Shown here piece by piece: positions 54,414 to 64,000 of a DNA stretch of 64,000 bases. The DNA is from Nymphaea colorata. Lineage: Eukaryota; Streptophyta; Magnoliopsida; Nymphaeales; Nymphaeaceae. Positions within the stretch are counted from its first letter, which is position 1, and the number at the start of each line of letters is the position of its first letter. The notes under the pieces were generated by a model. It saw only the letters and a program-made list of their open reading frames with translations. It had not been told where the DNA came from and made no database searches. Both the position numbers and the translations under genes were made by a program. Where the stretch lies: NCBI RefSeq assembly GCF_008831285.2, contig NC_045143.1:24881662-24945661 (forward strand). The letters run 5' to 3'.

Positions 54414-54803
54414 ATGTCCTTGCTCTGAGCAACACATAGAAACACTTCTGTAAAGATCATATACTTGAGTTCTTTTGGTGTCCTCTCTTCATGCAGTTCA
54501 GTGTGGTTTATTTTTCTAGAATTCAACCTGGCTCCTACTATTTGAATTGTAGGATGTAAATGTGAGATAACATGCATTTGCATAATCTGATCAATTTGTT
54601 ATGTATCTTGAATATAAATCGTTAAAGAATCTGTTCCTCGTTGTTGTCTACCTTGCTATTGATGTTATAATTTGCTTTTTCTTACAAGCTTACATACCTC
54701 CTCCTCTGCATTTGAGTAGATGGCAATGTTTACCCATTAAAGCTTTTGAATTCTCTCATACAAAAGGTTCAAGGTGGCATTTCATGCCTCAGCTAATGTG
54801 CAG

Positions 54804-55010
54804 GGACGACGGTGTATACTTGCAGGAGACCATCTCCAGCTACCCCCAACCATACAAAGTCCTGAAGCTGAGAAAAATGGCCTAGGAAGAACCCTTTTTG
54901 AAAGACTAGCACACTTATATGGAGAACAGGTTACAGTTATGCTGACTGTCCAATATCGCATGCACAAGCTAATAATGGATTGGTCATCGAGAGAACTATA
55001 TAACAGCAAG
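54804..55010 (+). CDS. SMUBP-2-like helicase, internal exon d
   Basis: 207 nt (69 codons, phase 0), acceptor GTGCAG, donor GTACGA. It begins GRRCILAGDHLQLPPT, helicase motif III (GDxxQLPPT), which couples ATP hydrolysis to unwinding. It then has RTLFERLA and LTVQYRMHKLIMDWSS, motif IV region (QYRMH). It follows directly from exon c of the same protein. Frame intact. The upstream intron carries over 20 kb of nested elements. Confidence 0.93.
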
Positions 55011-55133
55011 GTACGAGCCTTGTATTTGAGAAGTTACCTGTGAACTCCTATCAAATATGTTAGTGCAGTTGCAAACCAGGGACAACATGCTGTTATGGCA
55101 CTAATCCATACCAGACATTTCTTGTATGCGCAG

Positions 55134-55237
55134 ATTGAGGCCCATTCATGTGTTGCAGGACACATGCTCTATGATCTAGAAGGTGTACAGAGGACGGCAT
55201 CAACTGAACCAACTCTTCTCCTAATAGATACTGCAGG
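55134..55237 (+). CDS. SMUBP-2-like helicase, internal exon e
   Basis: 104 nt, acceptor TGCGCAG, donor GTAAAG, ending with two bases of a split codon. It reads IEAHSCVAGHMLYDLEGVQR, then TEPTLLLIDTAG, the segment between motif IV and motif V of the UPF1-like helicases. Motifs V and VI must lie beyond the window, after an intron longer than 8.7 kb. Intact frame. Confidence 0.9.
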
Positions 55238-55551
55238 GTAAAGCCTTAAGCTACTACAAATGGATTTTATTGCCTGTTTCATTGTCTGCAAACAAAAATT
55301 GCAATCAGTGAACTTCTTTTAGAGCTTCAATATTAGATAATCTTATCTTTTGTAAGTTGTCAATTGGACAATCTCTTCCAGTAATAGTCGAGGCATGAGG
55401 AGGCATAATAACTTTCTGAAGAATCTTTCTCTCTCTAACACACACACACACGTGTGCATACATGCGTACATACAAATGTATGTATGTATGTATGCATGTC
55501 CCTCTGTATCCCTCTGGAAGCAAGTCCAGGATAGCTGCCAACTTAGCTGGG

Positions 55552-55589
<38 letters not shown>

Positions 55590-56700
55590 AAGTTAGTGGA
55601 GAATATATTTGTATGTCTATATTAGATGTTGTTAGAAGAGAACATATTCATACAATTATTAAAGCCAATATATTCAAAGCGGACAGTACAATTATTGTCA
55701 AAAGTTAGTGGTTGTACAATTATTAGCCCACTAGGGGATTGAACAATTAGTTTTATCTACCAGCTGTAAAGAATTAAGCGTTATAAATGGATATTACCAT
55801 GACCCAGAATGGATCATTGGCCTATTTTGCAATCTATGCTTCAAGTGTTCTTAGCGAGCGTTTTGAAGTCCAAGGTGACTTTTTCTTGTAAACAGTAAGC
55901 TTCATTGCTTTGCGGCAACCCTTCATTAGTGTTATGCAAAACTTGTCCTTCGCCCTCACATCCTTTAAATCATCATCCTCCACCTTTCCTTTGTTTAAAC
56001 CTTGGTAAACCTAACCTTGGCACCATAGTCACTGAAAATGCGTTTTTTTTTTAAAAAAACATGATAAATTAAATGGCTATTTAAAAACTTAGAAAAAAGA
56101 AAACGCATTTTTTTGAAAAAAAAGTTAAAAACGAAAAAAACATGTTTTTAGCGTGTTTTTAACACTTTTTTTCACTTTTTTAGTTTTTTTAATGCCAAAT
56201 AGTTTTTTTTTTCATTTTCTATTTTTTATTTGTTGCAAATCTACTTATCTTTTATGTTTGTGTTATTAGTTTTTCACTTATTTTATTTTTCCCCCATTTT
56301 TAGTTTTTTAAAATTTTTATAAAGTTATCCTATTTTTCCCGTTTGTGACTATGCTTGGCACCTCCTCGATAAACCTTGGTCAACCTAAGTTGAACAATTC
56401 AAGCCCTTCGCCCCTTTTTTACCCTTTTCCAAGTCTTTCTCCTTCATCCCCCCTTTCATCATCCGCTTCCGTTTAACTCATCATCCTTCGAAAGTTTGAA
56501 GAACCTCCAGAATGAGGTTAGCAAAAAAATCCATATCTAGGCAGTCTTTGATGAAGAGGTTGAGAGTGCCTATGAGAGTATGAGGAGTCTCACCCAAAAA
56601 ATGAAACCGACAAAGGAGATTCTAAATCAAAGACTTAGAAGTAGAATTCTATGAGCACAAGCCAAGATGTGTTGAATACATAGTGCTTGGAAGTGATAAT
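55238..56700 (+). other. Helicase intron with microsatellites
   Basis: Intron from donor GTAAAG. It contains a CA run (55437-55452), TGTA repeats (about 55477-55495), (AT)16 at 55555-55586 and T/A-rich low-complexity sequence at 56040-56335. No element or gene is recognised in the remaining sequence. Confidence 0.7.
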
Positions 56701-57246
56701 TGTCACACCTCAACCTTTTGACCCTCAAACAATTTTTTTTTTCTAAACATAAAGCATTGAGGTGCGACTACACAACAGTTCAAAAAGGAGGGAGCTATGT
56801 CATTCGAAACAATGGGGCAACTTTCATTTATATAACATTTTCAGTTCATACAAAATCACATCTGTATACGACAAAAATGCTCCAATCCATATAATTGATG
56901 CCTAACAAAAACAAGACATCAATAACATCAAAATAAGATGCGCCAACACTACAAAAGACCCAAAACCTCCCAAGTAGGATGTGAGTGAAGCCATCTGATC
57001 AAACTGCTGCCTCGAGTCCGCCAAAACCTGAAAAAGGAAACAACAGAAGGCTTAGTCTTCGCAGTATGGCAACAAGCCAGAAAAATCTCTAACCCTCTTA
57101 GGTAGGGTTCAAATATGCGATAATCATAATTATAAAAGCAAATCATCATCATGTCATGACAGGGCATAGTCACATCATTCGCCAAGAAGGCCCTTCACAT
57201 AGACCACAACATGTAAAGGCCACTCAATGGCCACGATAACACAAGG
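56701..57246 (-). repeat. Gypsy-family LTR fragment (first about 545 bp)
   Basis: Starts TGTCACACCTCAACCTTTTG and follows the K LTR to the CACTCAATGGCCAC region (K equivalent about 34175-34205), then stops at copia H integrase sequence. No LTR 3' end is present. The truncation coincides with the broken end of H, so one deletion or recombination event made both. Confidence 0.82.
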
Positions 57247-58988
57247 GTCCTGTCGACGTGTGTAGACCAGTGGAGGATCACGAAACTTGGACACTACAAC
57301 GGGAGAATCCCCAGAAGGAGACTCGTAAGGGAATGACTCCAAAGGAATAGGAGGAATAGGTAGTGGGTAAGATGACAATGGCATCTCAGTAGAGGTAGGT
57401 GAGGAACTATAATAACGATGAGACTCAGAATGTCACATCCGCACTGATATACTCATTTTGAGTCAAGGGGTCAAAGCATTTGTAGCCTTTATGATTTCTG
57501 GAGTAGCCAATAAAGATACACTTAATGGCTTGGGCACCCAATTTATCACGTGTGGGTCCAAGTATGTGAACGAAGCTCGTGCAACCAAATACTTTGGGAG
57601 CTACTGGAAACAAGGATCGTTGTGGGTACACAAGTTTAATGGGAACCTTGTTGCCAATGGAGGATGAGGGTTAACGGTTGGTCAAGTAACAGGCAGTGAG
57701 GATGGCATTTCCCCAAAAATATGCAGGTAGATTAGTATGAAACATTAGGGAGCGTGCCACATTTAAAAGTTGGTGATGTTTCCACTCAGCTACTCCATTT
57801 TGTTGGGAAGTATGGGGACAAGTAAACTGAAGAGAAATGCCATTATCAGAGTAAAATTTCATTAAGGCAGATGCCTTGAACTCAAGAGCATTATCAGTGC
57901 GAACGCTTTTAACAAGAATACCAAACTGGGTCTTTATTTCAATAATAAGGTTCTTGAGAGTACATATGACCTCAGACCTTTCTTTCAAAAGAAAAACCCA
58001 AGTGACTCGAGAATAATCATCAACAATGACGAGGAAATAACGAAATCTAGACCTACTAGCAACTCTGCTAGGACCCCACACATCAACATGAAGAAGATCA
58101 AATAGTCCACAACTGGACGGACTAAGACTCGATGAATAACTGCTACGGGTGTGCTTGCCAAGTTGACAGGCCTCACACTGGAACGACTCTGGAACTGATA
58201 GATGAGGAAGTAGGTGACGGAGCTTGGAGACAGATGGATGACCAAGTTTGAGATGCCACTGGAAGGAGGAGGATGCCCCCTTTCTCATAGCCTCCACCAA
58301 TCGTCTTCCCAGTTTCCGAGTCCTGAAATGAACATACACCAGAGTCAAATGTAACACGACAGTGTAAATCATTAATCAATTGTCCAACTGATAAAAGATT
58401 AGTGGGAAACTTAGGAGCATATAACACATTAGGAATTGTCATAGACTGAGAAAACTTAATATCTCCATAACCCACAATAGGAGACCATCTACCATTTACA
58501 AGTCTCACATGACGTGTCTGAGGTAATGAGTGTAGCACGATAAACATAGAAGGCCTACTACAAAAGTGTCTCGATGCTCCTGAATCAATAATCCAAGTAG
58601 TACATGTATCATGTGGAGCAGTATCAACGGACATAGCACTGTCTATCATAACTATAGAGGCCGACGGTTGAGTAGATCTGTGTGCTAAGAACTCCTCATA
58701 CTCTGACTTGTTGATATTCACAGTCACAGTCTCAGGATTGAAAGAAGGTAAAGACCCCTCTACTGCTGATGAACCTACCTGGATAGATCCAATAGGAGAC
58801 TGTAGTGAATTCTTGCCCTGCTTAGATGCAACACCTTTTCCTAGGGGTATAGCGGAAGGACGACCAAGCTTATCCCAACATTTGTCTTCCAACTTAGGAG
58901 CATCTAACTTTCTAGTATAGCCATAAGAAAAGTGATTGCATGTGTTCTTATGCTCATATTGTGTCTCTGTCTTGCCTTCAACGGCCAT
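57247..58988 (-). pseudogene. Copia H gag-protease-integrase remnant
   Basis: ATG 58988 (MAVEGKTETQYEHKN). The frame passes from the first about 30 gag codons straight into the second half of the zinc knuckle (KLEDKCWDKLG), so most of gag is deleted in frame. Protease WIIDSGASRHFC (near 58590), integrase zinc domain, then core HVDVWGP, RTDNALEF and a degraded VAEWKHH (normally VAERKHR), and FGCTSFVHILGP. Frameshifts lie near 58300, 57670 and 57425. It ends in the linker near LVYTRRQDP. Type: dead, non-autonomous. Confidence 0.87.
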
Positions 58989-59086
58989 AGTGCGTGACTT
59001 GACAATGTGTTCTTAATCTGGTTGCACTATGATACAATCAAGAGTATAGCGTGCATGCAGCAATCAACTTGAGAAAACTTAGGCAG

Positions 59087-59117
<31 letters not shown>

Positions 59118-59913
59118 CTTGCACCAAAAGCAGTCCTTAAAAAGAATTTCTGTGAACTTGCTGCTCAGTAAATCAGTCCACCACTCACAGCAATCAATAA
59201 ATGAACAAGAATATACGAAGTTCTTGTTCAAAACAGGCCACCAGGCTTCTACATATCCACATATGCATATAAAAAAACTTTATTGTTCAAATCAGTCCAC
59301 CAATCACAACAATCAATAAATAAACAGGAATATATGAACTTGCTGTTCAAAACAGTCCACCAGGCTTCTACGTATCCACATATGCATATAAAAAAAACTT
59401 TGTTGTTCCAAATCAATCCACCAGATTATAAAACAGACATTCAATCTGATAAAAAAATATACCCAATGTGCAGCTACTCCACTTGCAGCCACTTTTCCTA
59501 GGTCATAAAAAATATGATAAGAATATGGTGCACGTGCATTTAATCTTCCACGAGCCCAGATCTGAACTGAATCCACATGCAGCTACGCTTCCCATGAGCC
59601 TAGATCTGAATAATAATGGAGTCCATGTGCTGCTATTCATCCACGAAGCTAGATCTGACTTACAACTTTCCACTGCAACTCCCACGCAGTTGCTTACGCT
59701 CCACTACATCCACATTGGGGACCTAATCACAAATACCTTTCACATGTGATTAGGTTCCCCTTTCACGCTGTTTCACTATCTTTCGATCAGCAGAGAGAAG
59801 CGAGAAAGGAAGGATAGAGGAAGAGAAGAAGTGGGATGAGATGGGAGAAGAAAAGGAGAAGGGGTCGCCGGAAAATCACGACAGCCGTCGGCGGAGAAGG
59901 GTGGAGATCGCCG
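58989..59913 (-). other. Leader of copia H with TA and 119-bp tandem repeats
   Basis: Between primer site and gag ATG: a TA microsatellite (59087-59115), then a 119-bp direct tandem repeat (59174-59292, 59293-59411) with a third partial start at 59412. GA-rich sequence at 59790-59900 adjoins the primer site. No gene. Confidence 0.8.
59174..59411. repeat. 119-bp tandem duplication in the leader of copia H
   Basis: Two copies starting CAGTCCACCA (59174, 59293), differing by a few bases. Each contains CCACATATGCATAT and an A-run. Confidence 0.88.
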
Positions 59914-59925
59914 GCTCTGATACCA
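59914..59925 (-). other. Primer binding site of copia H
   Basis: The minus strand reads TGGTATCAGAGC directly after LTR end ATGTAACA. Confidence 0.93.
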
Positions 59926-62900
59926 TGTTACATCCGGCAGCCTTAGAGAGAGAAAACGTAACTTCATTCACTAACCCTAATCTCCATAATAAAGAGATTA
60001 GGGTTGAAGAGAGATTTACAAAGACATCAATAGAAAATAGATGAATGTTTAAAGAGACCTCCTAACTATTAAATATTGCAAAGAACCACCTAGTGTCACA
60101 CCCCGACCTTTTAACCCTCAAACTCTTTTTTTTTTTTCTAAACATAAAGCATCGAGGTGTGACTACCCAACAATTCAAAAGACGATGAGCCAAGCAATTC
60201 AAAACAATGGGGCGAACTTTCATTTATATAACCATTTTGTTTCATACAAATTCACATCTATGTGCATGACCAAAATGGCCCAAAATCATAACATTGATGC
60301 CTAACAAAAAGAAGACATCAATAAAACCAAAACATGACGCGCCGGCACTACAAACGACAATCCCAAAACCTCCCCAGTAGGACGTGAGTGAAGCCATCTG
60401 CTCAACCTGTTGCCCCGGGTCCACCAAAACCTGAAAAAGAAAACAACTGAAGGTTCAGCCTTCGCAGTATGGCAACAAGCCAGGAAAATGCCAAACCCTC
60501 TCAAGTAAGGCTCAAATAAAAGAACAAATATCAACCCATCTATCGTCATATCGTGTCAGAGTACGACACGTAAAAGCCACTTGATGGCCACACTAACACA
60601 ACGTGAGTCACATGCGAAGCATGCTTAAACATAACACGTGCATTCATATCTTTTACATATACGTCAGTCACATGCATTCTATCAAACACATTACATTTTC
60701 ATTTACTTTAGTGCATTAACAGTTCCTGTGGGTGCAACACAGGCACGTGCACACCGCGGGCGACCTACAGCCGAGAGACAATCCCCGTGGTGGCCCATAA
60801 CAGTATGGATCCATTTCACCCGCTGCAGCGGTAGAGCACTCATCCCTGGATGTGTGAAGTCCAAGGTGAGATACTCAGCCTTCCCTAGGACACCCAGGTT
60901 GGGAAGGCGGGAGCCCAACGCTCCAAGCACAACACACAACAGAACCATGGTGCCTTGCACCGCCTGCGCTCTGACAGGCGAGACCAGTGGCAAACAAAGG
61001 GGACGTCTCCCAAACACATAGCCACATCCCACTGGCCTCACATCTCTTAGTTATTCATTCTTATCATTATAGTTACACATTCACAAGATGACTGACTAGC
61101 ACATGAGGCTAGTACACTTCACGAGTGCACCCACACCTCCGATTACCTCCACATGAGGTCTATACATACAGTAACAGTCATTGCTAGCCGTCATACCATA
61201 CGGGTACAACTACCCTCCAAAACATCTATTCGCATCATTGCCCATGGCAATGGATATGCAACAACATACACATTCATATCAATCATCACATCAATCCTCA
61301 CGTCAATCACGTCAATCACCTCTTTGAAAAACTTAGCCAATCCACAGAGAGTAGTCTCAATCTGCGGTTGGCTCGTAGCTGTCCTATGCAATTATCATTC
61401 TATGATGCTTTCTAATGCACAATTAGGGTCGAGGAGACACTCGACTCGATACCCCGCCTCATCTGTCCTAAACAGATATCAATTCTAGCATGCACATGCC
61501 AATGCGTAACATTTTTAAAACGAATGACTAATAATCTTTCTAACCCATTCATATCATGTAAGCAACATACACATACTCAATCACAAAACAGTCAATCAAT
61601 TAACATCACAATCCTAGGATCCCTTGATCCTAGGAGCACCCAATCACACATTTGCCCCAGGCAGGAATTTGCCTGGAAAGTTGCCATACCTGTGGCGCGC
61701 TCACCAAATTCTTCAAAATGCCTCAAGCTTCGAACTCAAGGTCGACGGGATGTGCCCGCCTGCCCGGTGCACCTGCAAACATAAACAAGAATAAGGTTTC
61801 TACTAGATACCTACACAATTCAAAGAGAAACGAACAGATACAAAAATAAAATCCTTGAGGCACGTGTCGTCACCTCAAGAGGGTGTCGACAGGTAGTGTC
61901 GACTAACAAGCTCTCCAATAGGCCTCCTCCTTTACGTCTTGACGTTGCCTCGAAAAATCAAAGCCTTCAACCATCAATCAATCCATCACTAATTCTTTCC
62001 TCAATAACGTTCTTTAAGTAAGACATCAACCCCAAGTCACATCCCAATACGTATATTTCCCTAATTAACTTCATGATACACCCGTTCACCGAAGTCTGCG
62101 CTACACTCCCTAAGACAGTTCCAAAACTTCCCCACTACCTCACAATCTCTACCATGTTTCCTTAAAGCTTCGAAAATTAATCCATCATGCTTAAACGATC
62201 ATCACACATGAATCATCGCTTCTCCATCATAACCCCCCCATTATCCCCAAAAGCAAAATCGCTAACATGCATCCTAAAACATCAATTCTAAGCCCTAGCA
62301 TGCACAAACAATAATTATACATGCTCTAAAAGATAATATTCAATAATTTGGGCTTGATTAGGTCTCGCTCACCCTAAATCAAGAATCTGAACTGCTGCAA
62401 CGCCTCCGACAGTCACCTCAAACGATCAATCGGTCCCCGAACGGCAAAAATCGTGCTAACCTCCACCACCAACACTGCCTACTCGCTGCTAGGAGGGGAA
62501 AAACACGTTTCCCAGGCTGGAATCCTAACAAACAAAGCTGAAAACCGTGAGGGAGTGCTCGATCGAGATAAGGGGAAAAACAATTAGAAAAAAAATGGGG
62601 AGAACGAGCTCACTTAGGGTACGTGAGGCAAGGGAAGACAGAGAGAGAGAGGTTCGGACAGAAAAAGGGAAGAAGGGCAGTGAGGGGAGAGGACGAGAGA
62701 GAAGAGAGAGTCGGTGGAAGAGTAAGGAGAGGGACCGTGCGGCGGTGCGGGAGAGGGCTATCGGAAAGGGGGAAAGAGAGGGGCGAGGGAGAGGAAGAGA
62801 GAGAGCATTCGATAGGGAGGGCAAAGGAACATGAGAGTGGTGGAGAAGGGAAACAAAGAACGAGAGAGGGAGAGAGTTTTACCCAAGCGCCGCCGCCTCA

Positions 62901-63146
62901 GCCGCCGTCGCCGTCGCCGATCCAGCCACCACCACACCGACCGCCACTTTCCTCCCTCTGCGCTGTCACGGGAGACCACCAGGAGACGACGAAGAAGGAA
63001 GGGAAAGGCGAGGGAGAAGGGCCTCGCGTCGGGCTCCTTACGCGAGTGGGGGCCGGGTCCGGGTCTGGACCCTAACTCGACCCGACCCGCCGATCCAACG
63101 AGCGTTACATCTAGAGACTAGAAACATAAACTCTTTTAATTCAACA
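59926..63146 (-). repeat. 5' LTR of copia H, split by a solo gypsy LTR
   Basis: On the minus strand it runs TGTTGAATTAAAAG (63146 down) and, after the insertion, to GGATGTAACA at 59926. It has the hairpin AACCCTAATCTC/GAGATTAGGGTT at 59973-60005. Its first bases match the LTR of E. Confidence 0.88.
60094..63109 (-). repeat. Solo gypsy-family LTR in the copia H LTR
   Basis: 3016 bp, TGTCACACCCC to GCGTTACA, full length by comparison with K (3013 bp) and close in sequence, including the hairpin at 61613-61634. Flanks CCTAG (60089-60093) and TCTAG (63110-63114) are a target duplication with one mismatch. No internal gypsy DNA, so it formed by recombination between two LTRs. Frames at 60638-61021 and 62547-63075 are LTR shadows. 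Confidence 0.92.
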
Positions 63147-64000
63147 CATATCATCAACATATACCAACAAAATAGTAACCTTTGCTCATTTCTCTTCACA
63201 AAGAGTGTATGATATCCATTCCCTTGATGATATCCTCATTGTCTCATGACAAGTCTAAGTCGTTCAAACCATACTCGAGGAGATTGCTTGAGCCCATATA
63301 AAGCTTTCCTTACCTTGCAACATTTTCCAGGTTCCTCATATCCTGGAAGCATACACATATATACTTCCTCTTCAAGGTCTCCATTGAGAAAAACGTTCTT
63401 GACATCAAGTTGGTACATCTTCCACTCCTTCATCACAGCTAAGAAAATAATGACTCTGACAGTCTTCATCTTCGCAACAGGAGCAAATGTCTCCAAGTAA
63501 TCAATCCCATATTTCTGACTAAACCCCTTGGCCACAAGACGAGCTTTGTATCTTTCAACACTTCCATCTGGTTTGTATTTGATGGTGTAGATCCACATAG
63601 ATCCAACCAAGTGAGCCGCCTCAGGAATCTTTACAACTTCCCATGTCATGTTTCTTCTCAGGGCTTCCATCTCTTCTTGCATTGCATAAGTCCACTTTGG
63701 ATCACTCTGAGCCTCAACAACATTCCTGGGAATCATAGCCAAAGAAAGAGAAGAAAGAAAACATTTGTAGTCCTTGCTCAGTCTAGAATATGAAACAAAG
63801 TTACCAATAAGATGTTGAGTACATGACCTGACACCCTTTCGCAGGGCGATGAGAAGCTCTTCACTTGCAGCAATAGTCTGACTCTCTTCTTCAACAGGTT
63901 GCTTCTGAGCACGACTTGGGTCATCCAAGGAAGGACTAACTGGATTGGGAGTAGAATTCTCACCACCTGGCATCTCATCTGTATAGATTCTTCTCCTAGA
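63147..64000 (-). pseudogene. Copia element G RT segment, runs off the window
   Basis: A minus-strand copia of the A/F lineage. From 63973 down: the integrase-RT linker ([15 protein letters not shown]), [31 protein letters not shown], and [15 protein letters not shown] to a stop at 63236. A further decayed 90 nt (up to 63147) approaches the YVDD region, where copia H begins. Upstream gag to integrase would lie beyond 64000. One open 245-codon frame suggests only moderate decay. Confidence 0.85.

Larger units (their letters stand above)
24199..54803 (+). other. 30.6-kb helicase intron filled with nested retrotransposons
   Basis: Donor GTACGC at 24199 and acceptor GTGCAG at 54801-54803. It contains copia I, a solo gypsy LTR, an LTR relic, and the nest of copia E, gypsy K and copia D. 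Residual intron without recognisable elements is at 24199-24860 (with a poly-A tract, 24409-24437), about 31960-32415 and 54414-54803. Removing the proven insertions leaves only a few kb. Splicing across it is inferred from exon phase and order; transcript data would be needed to prove it. Confidence 0.85.
57247..63146 (-). mobile_element. Copia element H, deleted, with a solo gypsy LTR in its LTR
   Basis: A minus-strand copia related to E. The 5' LTR is 59926-60093 plus 63115-63146 (about 200 bp), interrupted by a solo gypsy LTR. Primer site at 59914-59925. Gag is internally deleted and the element ends near 57247 in the integrase-RT linker, so RT, RNase H and the 3' LTR are gone. On the right it abuts copia G RT sequence, so H inserted in G; the expected duplication CATAT (63147-63151) cannot be confirmed since the far side is missing. 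Confidence 0.87.

Noticed and set aside
56040-56335. Low-complexity A/T tract considered as matrix attachment or origin
   Set aside because: Only homopolymer runs are visible; nothing specific supports either function.
63147-63151. CATAT as target duplication of copia H
   Set aside because: The 3' side of H is deleted, so no partner can be compared.

Overview
This is plant nuclear DNA, almost certainly from an angiosperm with a transposon-rich genome. The evidence is spliceosomal exons of a conserved plant gene, several Ty1/copia lineages, a Ty3/gypsy chromovirus-like family with 3-kb LTRs, a non-autonomous hAT element, and the remains of an endogenous caulimovirid (pararetrovirus). The sequence does not allow the species to be named.

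The only host gene seen is a UPF1/IGHMBP2 (SMUBP-2)-type superfamily 1 helicase on the + strand. Five internal exons are readable (23527-23599, 23706-23759, 23941-24198, 54804-55010, 55134-55237), with intact frames and canonical splice sites. One intron (24199-54803) is 30.6 kb long because it is full of retrotransposons. The flanking introns also run to both ends of the window. Almost everything else described here therefore probably lies inside introns of this gene.

Layout, left to right. 1-2618 is a degenerate copia element (A). 2619-13621 is a rearranged endogenous caulimovirid holding two younger guests: a 637-bp hAT element carrying a host AAA-ATPase gene fragment (4028-4664), and a complete copia element B (6515-11742). 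13622-14052 is unclassified. 14053-15850 is a truncated copia (F). 15851-22831 is a truncated gypsy LTR split by a complete copia element C (16760-22006). 22832-24198 carries the first three exons. 24862-30534 is a decayed copia (I) with a solo gypsy LTR inside it, and an old LTR relic follows. 32416-54413 is a three-level nest: copia E contains gypsy K (33687-49919), and the left LTR of K contains copia D (35914-41226). Matching 5-bp target duplications prove each level. 54414-56700 carries two more exons and intron sequence. 56701-64000 holds a gypsy LTR fragment, a deleted copia (H) with a solo gypsy LTR inside its own LTR, and copia G, which runs off the end.

Most of the window is a record of invasion rather than a cooperating gene set. 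Elements B and C are very young, with LTR pairs that read as identical and single full-length ORFs of 1412 and 1401 codons. C keeps all the catalytic residues checked. B has His at the first integrase catalytic position. I see no operon-like system, CRISPR array, RNA gene or wholly new gene system. The most unusual items are the gene-carrying hAT inside viral DNA, the inverted and permuted viral integration, and the intact helicase reading frame across a giant nested intron.
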